Of a stretch of DNA of 64,000 nucleotides, positions 1 to 8,850 are shown in pieces. Numbering within the stretch: position 1 is the first letter of the stretch; the number at the start of each line of letters is the position of its first letter. Below the pieces are notes generated by a model, which was not told where the DNA came from, did no database searches, and saw only the letters and a program-made list of their open reading frames with translations. The DNA comes from Pseudonocardia abyssalis. GTDB lineage: Bacteria; Actinomycetota; Actinomycetes; Mycobacteriales; Pseudonocardiaceae. The position numbers and the translations under genes are program-made. The DNA lies in contig NZ_JADQDK010000001.1 in the NCBI RefSeq assembly GCF_019263705.2, positions 6,014,001 through 6,078,000 of the forward strand. Direction: 5' to 3'.

Positions 1-208
1 CGACGTGCGGATGGTCTCGATGGCCAAGAACCAGGCCGTGGAGGCCTGCGCGCTCGCCGTCGACACCGCGGTGCAGCTCTACGGCGGGATGGGCTACCTG
101 CGGGAGACCGAGGTGGAGATGCACTACCGCGACTCCCGGATCCTCGGGATCGGTGGCGGCACCACGGAGATCATGAAGGAGATCATCGCCAAGCACATCG
201 GCCTCTAG
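1..208 (+). CDS. Acyl-CoA dehydrogenase, C-terminal fragment (cut by window edge)
   Basis: The last 68 or so codons of an acyl-CoA dehydrogenase, a flavoenzyme that desaturates acyl-CoA thioesters. The reading frame is already open at the first base, so the start lies outside the window. The visible part has the C-terminal helices with the YGGMGYLRE motif and the IGGGTTEIMKEIIA loop that contacts FAD in this family. It is followed 46 bp later by a crotonase gene on the same strand, suggesting a shared transcript. Only family membership can be claimed; chain-length or ring specificity is not readable from this fragment. Confidence 0.9.
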   Translation, partial: DVRMVSMAKNQAVEACALAVDTAVQLYGGMGYLRETEVEMHYRDSRILGIGGGTTEIMKEIIAKHIGL

Positions 209-254
209 CCCCGCCCCGACCATTTCTGCGCACATCGACGAGCGAGGAGCTCCC

Positions 255-1058
255 GTGGACTACGACCAGTACGAGTACCTGACCTTCGAACGCCCCTCCG
301 ACGGCGTCCTGCTGATCACCATCAACCGGCCGGAACGGCTCAACGCCACCAACAAGCGGCTGCACTGGGAGCTCGGCAACGTGTGGCTCGACGTCGACGC
401 CGACGACGCGACGCGGATCGCGGTGATCACCGGCGCGGGCAAGGCGTTCTCCGCCGGCGGCGACCTCGACATGGTGGTCGACCAGGTCAAGGACTTCAAG
501 CAGATCGCGGCCATCGCCAAGGAGGCCGCCGACCTGGTCTACAACATCGCCAACTGCCAGAAGGTGGTGATCTCGGCGATCAACGGGGTGGCGGTCGGCG
601 CCGGCCTGGCCGCGGCGCTGATGGCCGACATCTCGGTGATCGCCGAGGACGCCCGGCTCACCGACGGGCACCTTCGCCTGGGCGTCGGTGCGGGCGACCA
701 CGCGGCCATCATCTGGCCGATTCTGTGCGGCATGGCGAAGGCCAAGTACTACCTGCTCACCGCCGAGTTCATCGACGGGAAGGAGGCCGAGCGGATCGGG
801 CTGGTCTCGCTGTGCCGGCCGCAGGCGGAGGTGCTGCCCACCGCGCTGTCCGTCGCGGAGAAGCTGGCTGCCGGCCCGCAGCACGCGCTGCGCTGGACCA
901 AGCGCTCGCTCAACCTCTGGATCCGCGACGCGAGCCCGATCTTCGAGGCCTCGCTCGCCTACGAGATGCTCAACTTCTTCGACGACGACGTCCTCGAGGG
1001 CGCCACGGCCATCAAGGAGAAGCGGGCGCCGAAGTTCCCCTCGGTGACCGGCGGCTGA
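255..1058 (+). CDS. Crotonase-fold enoyl-CoA hydratase/isomerase family protein
   Basis: 267-aa crotonase-superfamily protein. The GTG start is chosen because GAGGAG lies just upstream at 244-249. The oxyanion-hole region FSAGGDLDM is near residues 71-79 and the second glycine-rich turn [13 protein letters not shown] near 113-125. The two glutamates that activate water in true enoyl-CoA hydratases are not at their usual places: the first turn reads GLAAAL and the second region reads [14 protein letters not shown]. It therefore looks like one of the many actinobacterial EchA paralogues whose reaction (hydratase, isomerase or hydrolase) is unassigned. It sits downstream of an acyl-CoA dehydrogenase and ends at a strong hairpin. 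Confidence 0.88.
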   Translation: MDYDQYEYLTFERPSDGVLLITINRPERLNATNKRLHWELGNVWLDVDADDATRIAVITGAGKAFSAGGDLDMVVDQVKDFKQIAAIAKEAADLVYNIANCQKVVISAINGVAVGAGLAAALMADISVIAEDARLTDGHLRLGVGAGDHAAIIWPILCGMAKAKYYLLTAEFIDGKEAERIGLVSLCRPQAEVLPTALSVAEKLAAGPQHALRWTKRSLNLWIRDASPIFEASLAYEMLNFFDDDVLEGATAIKEKRAPKFPSVTGG

Positions 1059-1064
1059 CCCCGG

Positions 1065-1097
1065 TCCGGCCGGCCCGCGCAGCGCGGGCCGGCCGGA
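1065..1097. terminator. Bidirectional hairpin between convergent genes
   Basis: Perfect 16-bp inverted repeat (1065-1080 and 1082-1097) around a single A, entirely G+C rich, placed between the convergent crotonase and acyl-CoA ligase genes. No U-tract follows on either strand, as is usual for actinobacterial terminators. Confidence 0.7.
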
Positions 1098-1142
1098 ACC
1101 CCGACCGGGCGGTGCACCGCCCCCCTCCGGCGGTGCGGGCCG

Positions 1143-2744
1143 TCAGGTCCCGAAGTGCCCCTTGTGCTGCTCGCGCAGCACGTTCTTCTGGATCTTGCCG
1201 GTCGCGGTCCGGGGCATCTCGTCGGCGAACAGCACCGCCTTGGGCACCTTGAACCCCGACAGCCTGCTCCGCGCCGCGGCGAGCACCTCCTCCTCGGTGA
1301 GCTCCACGCCGGGCTTGGGCGTGACGATCGCGGCGATGGCCTCGGACCAGCGCTCGTGCGGCAGCCCGACGACGACGACCTCCTGGATCCGGGGCTCGGC
1401 CTCGTAGAGCGCCTTCTCCACCTCGATGGACGCCACGTTCTCGCCGCCCGTCTTGATCACGTCCTTCTTGCGGTCGGCGAACCACAACAGCCCGTCGGCG
1501 TCGAACCGGCCGACGTCGCCGGAGTGGAACCAGCCGTGAGCGAACGCCTCGGCGGTGGCGTCGGGGTTGCGCAGGTAACCCTCCATCGCGTGCGGGCCGC
1601 GGTAGACGATCTCGCCGGTCTCGCCGTCGGGCAGCAGGTTGCCGGCGTCGTCCATGATCCCGACCTGGACGTTGGGCACCGGCAGCCCCACCGAGCCGGC
1701 GTGGCTGAGCTGGTACTCGGGCGGGAACACCGTGGTGATCGGGTTCATCTCGGTCTGCCCGAAGCCGAGCGCGAAGTCGCAGCCGAACACCTCTATCGCA
1801 CGGCGCAGGTCCGTGTCGGGCATCGGTGCCATCGCGTAGAGGGCCAACCGCAGCGTGGACAGGTCGCGCTTGTCGATGTCGGGGTGGTCCATCATCATCC
1901 GGTACATCATCGGCAGCCCGAAGATCTGGGTGATCCGCTCGGACTCGATCGTCGCCAGGAGAGCGGCCGGGTCGAACGCGCGCATCAGCACGAGCGTGCC
2001 GCCCATGTAGAGCAGCCCCGTGGTGAAGCCGTTGAGTTGCGCGGTGTGGAACAGCGGCATCATCGCCACCGACCGCTCCTTGCCGTCGATGCCCAGCACC
2101 AGCGGGGCGTTCAGCGACTCGATGTAGACCGCGACGTGGCTGCTGACCACGCCCTTGGGGGCGGAGGTGGTGCCGCTGGTGTAGAGGTAGCTGATCGGGT
2201 CCCGGTCGCCGACCAGGCACTCCGGCTCGCCGGTCCCGGCGTCCCCGAGGAACGTCGCCAGATCCCGCCAGGTGCCCGTCGAGCCGGCGGCCCAGTCGGC
2301 CCCGGTCCCGGGGGCGACGACCACGTCGAGGACACCGCTGCCCTCGACGAGCTGCAGCGCACCGTCGACGAGCCCGGCGAGCTGGCTCTCCACCACCACG
2401 CCGCGAGCCCGGGAGTGCTCCAGGACATAGGAGACCTCGGGCGGCCCCCACGCGAGGTTCACCGGCACGCAGACGACACCGGTCTTGGCGCAGGCGTAGT
2501 AGGTCGCGAGGAACTCCACGCTGTTGCCGCTGGCCAGGGCGAGCACGTCGCCGCGCCGGTACCCGGCGGCCAGCAGTGCGTGGGCCAGCCGGTTGACCTC
2601 GCCGTTGAGCTCGGCGTAGGTGAACCGGCGGGCGCCGTCGACGACCGCCTCGCGGTCGGGGTTGCGCCACGCGCTGCGGGTCAGCATGTCGCCGACGTTG
2701 ACCCGGGTGACGAGGTTGGCGTGCAGGTCGTGGTCGATGGTCAC
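1143..2744 (-). CDS. AMP-forming acyl-CoA synthetase (ligase)
   Basis: 533-aa member of the ANL superfamily that adenylates a carboxylic acid and transfers it to CoA. The ATP-binding loop TSGTTSAPKG is near residues 189-198, the GFGQTEMNP motif lies mid-protein, GWFHSGDVGR follows, and the C-terminal domain carries PRTATGKIQK with the catalytic lysine. A much longer open frame continues upstream, but the GTG at 2744 has GGAGG at the right distance and is where family similarity begins. It is the last gene of a three-gene minus-strand set (thiolase-like, DUF35, ligase). Length is normal for medium-chain or alicyclic acid ligases; the substrate is unknown. Confidence 0.92.
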   Translation of the reverse strand: MTIDHDLHANLVTRVNVGDMLTRSAWRNPDREAVVDGARRFTYAELNGEVNRLAHALLAAGYRRGDVLALASGNSVEFLATYYACAKTGVVCVPVNLAWGPPEVSYVLEHSRARGVVVESQLAGLVDGALQLVEGSGVLDVVVAPGTGADWAAGSTGTWRDLATFLGDAGTGEPECLVGDRDPISYLYTSGTTSAPKGVVSSHVAVYIESLNAPLVLGIDGKERSVAMMPLFHTAQLNGFTTGLLYMGGTLVLMRAFDPAALLATIESERITQIFGLPMMYRMMMDHPDIDKRDLSTLRLALYAMAPMPDTDLRRAIEVFGCDFALGFGQTEMNPITTVFPPEYQLSHAGSVGLPVPNVQVGIMDDAGNLLPDGETGEIVYRGPHAMEGYLRNPDATAEAFAHGWFHSGDVGRFDADGLLWFADRKKDVIKTGGENVASIEVEKALYEAEPRIQEVVVVGLPHERWSEAIAAIVTPKPGVELTEEEVLAAARSRLSGFKVPKAVLFADEMPRTATGKIQKNVLREQHKGHFGT

Positions 2745-2785
2745 GGTTCCTCCGAAGGGGTGCGGGTGGGCCCGGGGTCGGTGGC

Positions 2786-3211
2786 TCAGGACGCGGGCAC
2801 GAAACGGACCAGCCCGATGTCGCCCACGCGCTCGAACGCGGCGCGGACGGCCATCCCGGGCACGACGGAGGCGGGATCGCAGTGCTCGACGGTGGACAGC
2901 ATCTGCGGGCCCTCGGCCAGCCGCACGATCACCACCGGGTACGGGGCGGCCCGCGGCAGGTCGTTCCACGGGGGCCGGCTGACGACCGCGGAGACCACGA
3001 CGGTGGCCTCGCCGGAGACGTCGGTCCAGCGCAGCCGTGCGCAGTGGCAGCGCGGGCAGAACGGGCGCGGGTAGTGGAACAACAGGTCGCACGCGGTGCA
3101 CTGGCGCACCGCGAGCCGGCCCTTCGCCGCGGCCTCGAAGTGGCCGCGGTTGACGTCGTCGACGCGCGGCAGGACCTCGGGGTCGGCCAGGCCGTCCAGG
3201 TAGGTGGTCAC
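2786..3211 (-). CDS. Zn-ribbon/OB-fold protein (DUF35)
   Basis: 141-aa protein with an N-terminal rubredoxin-like zinc ribbon (QCTACD, then FCPRCHC, giving four cysteines) followed by an OB-fold (DUF35/DUF35_N). Such proteins are the small partners of thiolase-like enzymes; in steroid catabolism the DUF35 part of ChsH2 binds the aldolase Ltp2 (established knowledge). The GTG start at 3211 is chosen because GGAGG precedes it and it overlaps the stop of the upstream thiolase-like gene as GTGA. The coupling strongly suggests a heteromeric complex with that protein. Confidence 0.88.
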   Translation of the reverse strand: MTTYLDGLADPEVLPRVDDVNRGHFEAAAKGRLAVRQCTACDLLFHYPRPFCPRCHCARLRWTDVSGEATVVVSAVVSRPPWNDLPRAAPYPVVIVRLAEGPQMLSTVEHCDPASVVPGMAVRAAFERVGDIGLVRFVPAS

Positions 3212-4374
3212 GAGCCCTCCAGTACGACGGTGACATGGCTGCACAACATGGATCCGTAGGCGTGCACGACGGCCCGGTCGGCCCGCTCGACCTGGATACC
3301 GGCGGCCCGGCCGGTCATCTGCTGGTAGGCCTCCAGGATCCCGCAGATCCCCGAGGCCGTGCCGGAGTGCCCGAACCGCAGCAGGCCCCCGTTGGTGTTC
3401 ACCGGCAGCCGTCCGCCCGGCCGCGTGGCGCCCTCGCGGTAGAGCTCGACCGCCTTGCCGCGCTCGGCCAGTCCCAGCTCCTCGATCAGCATCAGCGGGT
3501 TGGAGCTGAACGCGTCGTAGAGCTGCGCGAGGTCCACGGCGGCGGGCCCGAAGCCGGCCTCGGCGAACGCCTTCGCCCCGGAGCGGACCGCCCCGGTGCG
3601 CGACAGGTCGGGCATCGAGGTGAGGAAGCCGTGGGTGTGACCCTCACCGACGCCCACCACGTGCACCGGACGGTGCCGCAGGCCCGCCGCCCGCTCCGGC
3701 GAGACCAGCACGAACGCGCCGCCGCCCTCGCACGGGATCGAGCAGTCGAGATAGCCGAAGGGCCCCGCGATGTGCCGGGCCTCCAGCACCTGCTCCACGG
3801 TGAACGGTCCCGCCCCCGCCCCGATCGCCGTCGGGTGCGCGACGGCCCACTCCTGCTGGGCCGCCACCGCCTCGGCGAACACCTCCCGGCCCTGCCCGAC
3901 CTCGTCGAGCCAGGACTGTGCGATCAGCCCGTACAGGGTGGGGATCGACGGTGCGTAGGGCAGCTCGTAGTCCGGGTGGCAGGTCATCGTCATCAGGTTG
4001 CGGCCGACGTCGCGGATCGGCGGGAACACCCCTGCGGACACGCAGAGCACCGCCGAGCACTGCCCGCTCTGGATGGCCCGGGTGGCGACGCCGAGCATCG
4101 CCAGGTGGCTGCCGCCGCCGAGCTGCACGCCGAGCTGCAGGCTGAGGTTGTGCAGCCCGAGCGAGTCCTGGATCTCCTCGGACAGGAAGGTGTGCTCGAC
4201 GGACTCACCCATCATCGAGCCCACGCACAGCAGGCCGTCGACGTCGTCGGGTGCCATGCCGGCGTCGTGCAGGGCCGCGACGGCGGAATCGAGGTGCAGA
4301 CCGAGGAACGGGCGGTCGAGCCGGCCCGGGGCGACTTCGGCGAAGCCGGCCAGGGTGGCGAGCGGGTCAGACAT
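3208..4374 (-). CDS. Thiolase-like protein, Ltp2-type, lacking the usual nucleophilic cysteine
   Basis: 388-aa thiolase-superfamily protein of the SCPx/lipid-transfer (Ltp) branch. Where degradative thiolases carry the acyl-accepting cysteine this protein reads VQLGGGSHLAML, so no cysteine is seen there. The C-terminal glycine-rich region is LPVNTNGGLLRFGHSGTASG. Loss of the cysteine and coupling to a DUF35 gene match Ltp2-like aldolases that split beta-hydroxyacyl-CoAs by retro-aldol chemistry rather than thiolysis; that function is inference. The ATG is only eight bases beyond a TAACGT -10-like hexamer and has no good ribosome site, so translation may be leaderless. Confidence 0.82.
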   Translation of the reverse strand: MSDPLATLAGFAEVAPGRLDRPFLGLHLDSAVAALHDAGMAPDDVDGLLCVGSMMGESVEHTFLSEEIQDSLGLHNLSLQLGVQLGGGSHLAMLGVATRAIQSGQCSAVLCVSAGVFPPIRDVGRNLMTMTCHPDYELPYAPSIPTLYGLIAQSWLDEVGQGREVFAEAVAAQQEWAVAHPTAIGAGAGPFTVEQVLEARHIAGPFGYLDCSIPCEGGGAFVLVSPERAAGLRHRPVHVVGVGEGHTHGFLTSMPDLSRTGAVRSGAKAFAEAGFGPAAVDLAQLYDAFSSNPLMLIEELGLAERGKAVELYREGATRPGGRLPVNTNGGLLRFGHSGTASGICGILEAYQQMTGRAAGIQVERADRAVVHAYGSMLCSHVTVVLEGS

Positions 4375-4383
4375 GGTTCCAGA

Positions 4384-4400
4384 CGTTAGCAGTGACTAAC
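4384..4400. promoter_or_regulatory. Inverted repeat and -10-like element in divergent promoter
   Basis: GTTAG at 4385-4389 and CTAAC at 4396-4400 form a 5-bp inverted repeat with six bases between, in the 46-70 bp gap between the divergent thiolase-like and thioesterase genes. On the minus strand the repeat contains TAACGT, eight bases before the ATG at 4374. Candidate operator and leaderless promoter; no -35 is convincing. Confidence 0.4.
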
Positions 4401-4444
4401 ATCGCTGACCACCGGCTGCGGTGTGCGGGCCGGGTTCGGATACC

Positions 4445-4987
4445 GTGACGCCGGTGAGCCTGCCTGCCCGTCCGGGCGCCGTCCCGGCCCCCGTAGAGTC
4501 CCCCGACGGCGCCGCGCCGATGTTCAGCATCGAGTTCGGCAAGATGCTGTGCATGGGCTGCCGGCCCGCCGGCCGGTGCCGCTTCGGACTGGTGCTGCGC
4601 CGGGGCGAGAACGGGGCGGTCGAGGGCACGGCCCGGTTCTCCGCCGAGCACGAGGGTGCGGGTGGCGTCGTGCACGGCGGTTCGGTGATGGGCGCGCTCG
4701 ACGAGGCGTGCGGCGCGGTACCGATCGCGGCGGCCGTCCTGTCGGTGACCGCCGAGATGAACGTGGCGTTCCGGCGTCCCGTCCCGCTGGATCGCGAGCT
4801 GGACGTGCGGGCCTGGCCGGAGTCCCGCGACGAGCGCGGGCACTGGATCATCCACGCCGAGCTGTACCTGTCCGGCGACGACCGGCCGCTGTGCCACGCG
4901 CAGGCCCGTTTCGTCGAGCGCGACCCGGAGAAGCACTACGGCCGGTTCAAGGAGTGGCTCGACGGCCGGGAGAACGCCGCGGGCTGA
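4445..4987 (+). CDS. Hotdog-fold thioesterase (PaaI-like)
   Basis: About 180-aa protein with a single hotdog domain. The typical helix entry GGVVHGGSVMGALDEA is present near residues 68-83, followed by beta strands ending in CHAQARFVERDPEKHYGRF. Such enzymes hydrolyse acyl-CoA or release CoA from dead-end intermediates. The N-terminal 35 residues are proline-rich and may be partly untranslated; starts are possible at GTG 4421 or GTG 4445 and neither has a strong ribosome site. CMGCRPAGRC near residues 39-48 gives three cysteines but no recognised metal site. It is divergent from the thiolase-like gene and convergent with the next ligase. Confidence 0.8.
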   Translation: MTPVSLPARPGAVPAPVESPDGAAPMFSIEFGKMLCMGCRPAGRCRFGLVLRRGENGAVEGTARFSAEHEGAGGVVHGGSVMGALDEACGAVPIAAAVLSVTAEMNVAFRRPVPLDRELDVRAWPESRDERGHWIIHAELYLSGDDRPLCHAQARFVERDPEKHYGRFKEWLDGRENAAG

Positions 4988-5005
4988 GCGCGGTCGCCGG
5001 CTCAG
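4984..5005. terminator. Short hairpin between convergent genes
   Basis: CTGAGC at 4984-4989 pairs with GCTCAG at 5000-5005 across a 10-base G+C-rich loop. It overlaps both stop codons of the thioesterase and ligase genes, which are only 14 bp apart. Weak by stem length. Confidence 0.35.
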
Positions 5006-6576
5006 TTCACCCCCCGGTCCTTCCCGGCCCAGTACGGCGCCCGCAGCTCTCGCTTGAGGATCTTCCCCGCGCCGGACTTGGGCAGCGCGTCGGCCCGGAA
5101 GTCCACGGAGCGCGGCACCTTGAAGCCGCCGAGCCTGGCCCGGCAGTGCGCGATCAGGTCCTCCACCGCGGGCTCCGCCCCGGGCCGCGGCACGACGACG
5201 GCGTGCACGCGCTCGCCCCAGGAGTCGTCCGGGACCCCGATCACGGCCGCCTCCAGGACGTCCGGATGGGTGTAGAGCACGTTCTCGACCTCGGCCGAGT
5301 ACACGTTCTCCCCACCTGAGATGATCATGTCCTTGACCCGGTCGACGATGAAGACGTATCCCTGCTCGTCGGCCCACGCGGCGTCCCCGCTGTGGTACCA
5401 GCCCTCGGCGTCGAGCGCGGCCGCCGTCTCCTCCGGACGGTTCAGGTAGCCGACCATGATGTTCGGTCCCCGGGCCCAGATCTCGCCGACCTCCCCGGGC
5501 GCGGCCCGGGTGCCGTCCTCGCGGTGGATCTCCACCTGCACCCCGATCACCGGCGCCCCGGCCGACCGCAGCCGGGCGGCGAACGGCTGCTCGCCGGCCG
5601 CCCCGCGCCGGTGGTCCTCCGGGGTGCACTGGGTGAGCAGCGGGGCGGCCTCGGTCATCCCGTAGAGCTGGCTGAACTCGCACGGCAACAGCTTCATCGC
5701 GGCCTGCTGGAGCTGGTCGGGCATCGGCGAGGCGCCGTAGAGCAGCAGTCGCAGGCTGGACAGGTCGCGGTCGGCCGTCCCGGGGTGGTTCACGAACATG
5801 TTGATCATCGACGGCACGATGAGCAGCAGGGACACCCGCTCGCGCTCGATGACCCGGCCCACCAGGTCGGCGTCGAAGCCGGGGACGAAGACGTGCACCC
5901 CGCCGATCCACGTCACCGCATAGGTCTGTGACCCGTCGGCGAGGTGGAACATCGGCCCGGCGTGCAGGTAGCGCTCGTCCGGGGTGTGCCGGATGGTGAG
6001 CAGCGCGTGCTTCGCGTTCGCGACCAGGTTGCGGTGGCTGAGCAGCACGCCCTTGGGTCGCCCGGTCGTGCCGCCGGTGTAGAAGATGCCGGCGATGTCG
6101 TCGGGGCCCGGGTTCACCGGGGTCGCCGGCGCGTGGGTGACCAGCACGTCGTGGCAGGCCATGCCCTCCGGCGCGGGCCCGGAGCCCATGTGCACGAGCG
6201 TGGTGAGCGTCGGGCACCGGTCGAGCAGCCTGCGCCCCACCTCCAGGTGCACGTCGTCCACGGCCAGTGCCACGGTGCCGCAGTCGTCGACGATGAAGGC
6301 GAGCTCCTCCTCGCTGAGCCGGAAGTTGAGGTCGTTGAGGATGGCGCCGATGGCCGGCACGCCCAGCCAGTACTCCAGGTGCCGGTGCCCGTTCAGGGCC
6401 AGCACGCCGACCACGTCGCCGGTGCCGATGCCGAGTGACTGCAGCCCGCCGCCGAGCGCGTCGACCCGCTCGGCCAGGGTCGTGTAGTCGAACCTGATGT
6501 CGCCGTCGACGACCGCGGTGCGGTCGCCCGCGACGAGCGCGGCCCGCTCCAGCGCCCAGCGCAGGGATTCGGTCAT
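5002..6576 (-). CDS. AMP-forming acyl-CoA synthetase
   Basis: 524-aa ANL-superfamily acid-CoA ligase. Motifs in order: FYTGGTTGRPKG (P-loop), LYGMTEAAPL, GWYHSGDAAW, RVKDMIISGGENVYS and the C-terminal SGAGKILKRELR lysine motif. The ATG at 6576 is preceded by GGAGG and matches the family N-terminus; an open frame 27 codons longer has no such signal. It is transcribed alone, divergent from the MFE-type SDR at 6855 and convergent with the thioesterase. It probably activates a carboxylic acid for the beta-oxidation genes on either side; the specific acid is unknown. Confidence 0.92.
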   Translation of the reverse strand: MTESLRWALERAALVAGDRTAVVDGDIRFDYTTLAERVDALGGGLQSLGIGTGDVVGVLALNGHRHLEYWLGVPAIGAILNDLNFRLSEEELAFIVDDCGTVALAVDDVHLEVGRRLLDRCPTLTTLVHMGSGPAPEGMACHDVLVTHAPATPVNPGPDDIAGIFYTGGTTGRPKGVLLSHRNLVANAKHALLTIRHTPDERYLHAGPMFHLADGSQTYAVTWIGGVHVFVPGFDADLVGRVIERERVSLLLIVPSMINMFVNHPGTADRDLSSLRLLLYGASPMPDQLQQAAMKLLPCEFSQLYGMTEAAPLLTQCTPEDHRRGAAGEQPFAARLRSAGAPVIGVQVEIHREDGTRAAPGEVGEIWARGPNIMVGYLNRPEETAAALDAEGWYHSGDAAWADEQGYVFIVDRVKDMIISGGENVYSAEVENVLYTHPDVLEAAVIGVPDDSWGERVHAVVVPRPGAEPAVEDLIAHCRARLGGFKVPRSVDFRADALPKSGAGKILKRELRAPYWAGKDRGVN

Positions 6577-6683
6577 GGAAGAGCCTCCAGGCAGTTGGGT
6601 GACGGGTGTCACGATGGGCGAGGCAAGGCGCGGTGCACAGGTCCGATCGGGTGGCACGAGTCGGGACTGGCCGGTTTTTCGGT

Positions 6684-6698
6684 GTAATGATTATGCGG
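6684..6698. promoter_or_regulatory. A/T-rich motif in divergent promoter region
   Basis: GTAATGATTATGCGG stands out in a 278-bp gap of otherwise about 70% GC between the divergent ligase and SDR genes. Its right half, GATTATGCGG, resembles GATTACGAGG at the badI/badH divergent promoter and AATTATGAGG before the 40.7-kb operon. Candidate common operator or -10 region; nothing else is recognised in the gap. Confidence 0.35.
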
Positions 6699-6854
6699 TG
6701 ATGATGCGGTCAGGGGGACGGCGAAGTTCTCCCCACCGGCACCGCCCGCCGGGAGCCGGCCGGTCCACCGAGCCGGTCGATGCCGTGGAGCGACGTCATC
6801 GAATGCACACGCCGGGCGGCCGACCGGACGGACGACGAGCGCAGGGAGACGACG

Positions 6855-7736
6855 ATGCCAGGTGTGGACGGACGGGTGGCTGTCGTGACCGGGGCCGGTC
6901 GCGGCCTCGGCCGCAGCCACGCCCTGCGGCTGGCCGCAGGCGGTGCACAGGTACTGGTGAACGATCCGGGGGTGGGTCGGGAGGGGGGTGGCGGCGACAG
7001 CAGCCCCGCGCAGGACGTGGTCGCGGAGATCACCGCGGCCGGTGGGGTCGCGGTGGCGGACCACCACGACATCTCCACCGACGACGGTGCCCGGGCAGCG
7101 GTCGCCGCCGCGGTGGAGGCGTTCGGCGGTGTGCACGTCGTGGTGAACAACGCCGGCATCCTGCGGGACACGACGTTCCACAAGATGACCACCGAGCAGT
7201 GGCAGGCCGTGATCCGGGTGCACCTCGACGGCACGGCGTTCGTCACGAGGGCGGCCTGGCCGCACCTGCGCGAGCAGCGCTACGGACGGGTGGTGATGAC
7301 CACCTCGGGTGCCGGCCTGTTCGGCAACTTCGGGCAGGCCAACTACGCCGCGGCGAAGCTCGGCGTCGTCGGCCTCATGCACACCCTCGCGCTCGAGGGC
7401 GCGCGCTACGGCATCCGCGTCAACTCGGTCGCCCCGGTCGCGCTGACCCGGATGACCGACGGGTTGCTCGACGCCTCCACCGACCTCGACCCGGCCTGGG
7501 TGGCGGCGGCGGTGGGCTGGCTGTGCACCGAGGAGTGCGACCTCACCGCCGAGATCGTCCGGGTCAACGGGCCGCACTTCAGCCGGGTGCGGCTCGTGGA
7601 GTCGCTCGGGGTGGACTTCGCCGAGCCGCCGACGGACGACGCACTGGCCGACCGTTGGGCGGAGATCGCCGACATGGCCGGCGCGAAGCAGGGCGAGGCC
7701 GCCGTGGCCGTCGCCCGCCGGGCCGGATCGTCCTGA
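6855..7736 (+). CDS. SDR, 3-hydroxyacyl-CoA dehydrogenase of the MFE-2/HSD17B4 type
   Basis: 293-aa short-chain dehydrogenase. Visible are the NAD(H)-binding TGAGRGLGRSHAL, the long insert LVNDPGVGREGGGG typical of the dehydrogenase domain of peroxisomal multifunctional enzyme type 2, the NNAGILRD motif, the catalytic Ser in TTSGAG and YAAAK. Such enzymes oxidise 3-hydroxyacyl-CoA to 3-oxoacyl-CoA, and a homologue (Hsd4B) serves steroid side-chain breakdown in Rhodococcus and Mycobacterium. The ATG is preceded by GGAGACGACG. It lies divergent to a ligase and convergent, 34 bp apart, with the zinc dehydrogenase that ends the next operon. Confidence 0.88.
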   Translation: MPGVDGRVAVVTGAGRGLGRSHALRLAAGGAQVLVNDPGVGREGGGGDSSPAQDVVAEITAAGGVAVADHHDISTDDGARAAVAAAVEAFGGVHVVVNNAGILRDTTFHKMTTEQWQAVIRVHLDGTAFVTRAAWPHLREQRYGRVVMTTSGAGLFGNFGQANYAAAKLGVVGLMHTLALEGARYGIRVNSVAPVALTRMTDGLLDASTDLDPAWVAAAVGWLCTEECDLTAEIVRVNGPHFSRVRLVESLGVDFAEPPTDDALADRWAEIADMAGAKQGEAAVAVARRAGSS

Positions 7737-7770
7737 CGGGGCACGCGCACGAGGCCGTCGAACCCCTCCG

Positions 7771-8850
7771 TCACGACCCCGCATCGGGCACCAGGGCGAT
7801 CTTGACCACTCCGTCGCGACGGGAGCCGAACAGCTCGTACGCCTCGTCGGTGGCCGAGAGCGGCATCCGGTGGGTGAACAGTTGCGACAGGTCCGTCGAG
7901 CCGTGCTCGGCGAGCGCGAAGAGCCGGCGCAGGCGGTCGCTCCCCGCCGGACAGAGGCTGGTGACGATCTTGCGCTGGTAGAACCCGAGTCCGATCGGGA
8001 CGTCGAGGCTGCGGTGCGCCGCGTAGACCCCGACGCTGGACACGGTGCCGTCCAGGCGGGTGCACTCCAGCGCCGCGGCGAAGGTCTCCTGCCGGCCGAG
8101 CGCCTCGATCGCGACGTCCACGCCGCGCTTGCCGGTCAGTTCCCGGATGCGGGCCACCGCGCCCTCGGGCTCGACGACGACGTTGGCGCCGAGCCGCAGC
8201 GCCAGCTCGGCGCGCTCCGGTACCCCCTCCACCGCTATCACGAGCCCCGCACCGTGCAGCCGGGCGCCCGCGGTGGCGCAGAGCCCGACGGGCCCCTGGG
8301 CGAAGATCGCGACCGTGTCGCCGGTCTCCACGTTCGCGCGCTCGACCGCGGAGAACCCGGTGGACATCACGTCGCCCGCCAGCAGGGCGCGCTCGTCGGA
8401 CAGGCCCTCGGGCACCTTCGCCATGTTGATGGTCGCGCGCGGCACGACGAAGTGGTCGCCCTGGCAGCCGGCCAGGGCGTTGGAGATGCCCGGCACCCTG
8501 CCCAGGACCAGGCAGGCCTGCAGCTGCCCCCGCAGGCAGTTGCCGCACTCGCCGCAGCCGACCACGCAGGAGGCGACGACGCGGTCGCCGACGGAGAACC
8601 CGCGGACGTTCGCGCCGAGCGCGGCGACGGTGCCGACCGCCTCGTGGCCCATCCCGACCTGCTCGACGCCGCGGGGCATCGGGAACTCGTGCAGGAAGTG
8701 CAGATCCGAGCCGCAGACGGTGGCGAGCCGGGTGCGGAGCACGGCCTCCTCCGGGCCGGGTTCCGGGACGGGGGCCTCGCGCAGCTCGAGCTTGCCCATC
8801 CCGGTCTTCGTCCAGGTCCGGTTGACCGTCGTGGGTGTCGTGGTGGTCAT
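7771..8850 (-). CDS. Zinc-dependent alcohol dehydrogenase
   Basis: 359-aa medium-chain dehydrogenase. Catalytic zinc ligands appear as CGSD and GHE; the structural zinc lobe is CVVGCGECGNCLRGQLQAC, with the usual four cysteines; a Rossmann region follows near the middle. It likely oxidises a secondary or primary alcohol with NAD(P). Two adjacent ATG codons (8853 and 8850) are possible starts; both overlap the stop of the crotonase gene, and the second is better spaced from GGAGG. It is the last gene of the eight-gene operon led by the BadI-like gene. Substrate unknown. Confidence 0.9.
   Translation of the reverse strand: MTTTTPTTVNRTWTKTGMGKLELREAPVPEPGPEEAVLRTRLATVCGSDLHFLHEFPMPRGVEQVGMGHEAVGTVAALGANVRGFSVGDRVVASCVVGCGECGNCLRGQLQACLVLGRVPGISNALAGCQGDHFVVPRATINMAKVPEGLSDERALLAGDVMSTGFSAVERANVETGDTVAIFAQGPVGLCATAGARLHGAGLVIAVEGVPERAELALRLGANVVVEPEGAVARIRELTGKRGVDVAIEALGRQETFAAALECTRLDGTVSSVGVYAAHRSLDVPIGLGFYQRKIVTSLCPAGSDRLRRLFALAEHGSTDLSQLFTHRMPLSATDEAYELFGSRRDGVVKIALVPDAGS

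Noticed and set aside
1155..3074. Long plus-strand open frame (639 codons) opposite the ligase and DUF35 genes
   Set aside because: It is antisense to genes with clear motifs and its product is low-complexity Gly/Arg/His-rich, as expected for shadow frames in high-GC DNA.
7737..7770. Terminator between the SDR and alcohol dehydrogenase genes
   Set aside because: The 34-bp gap has no inverted repeat of useful length.
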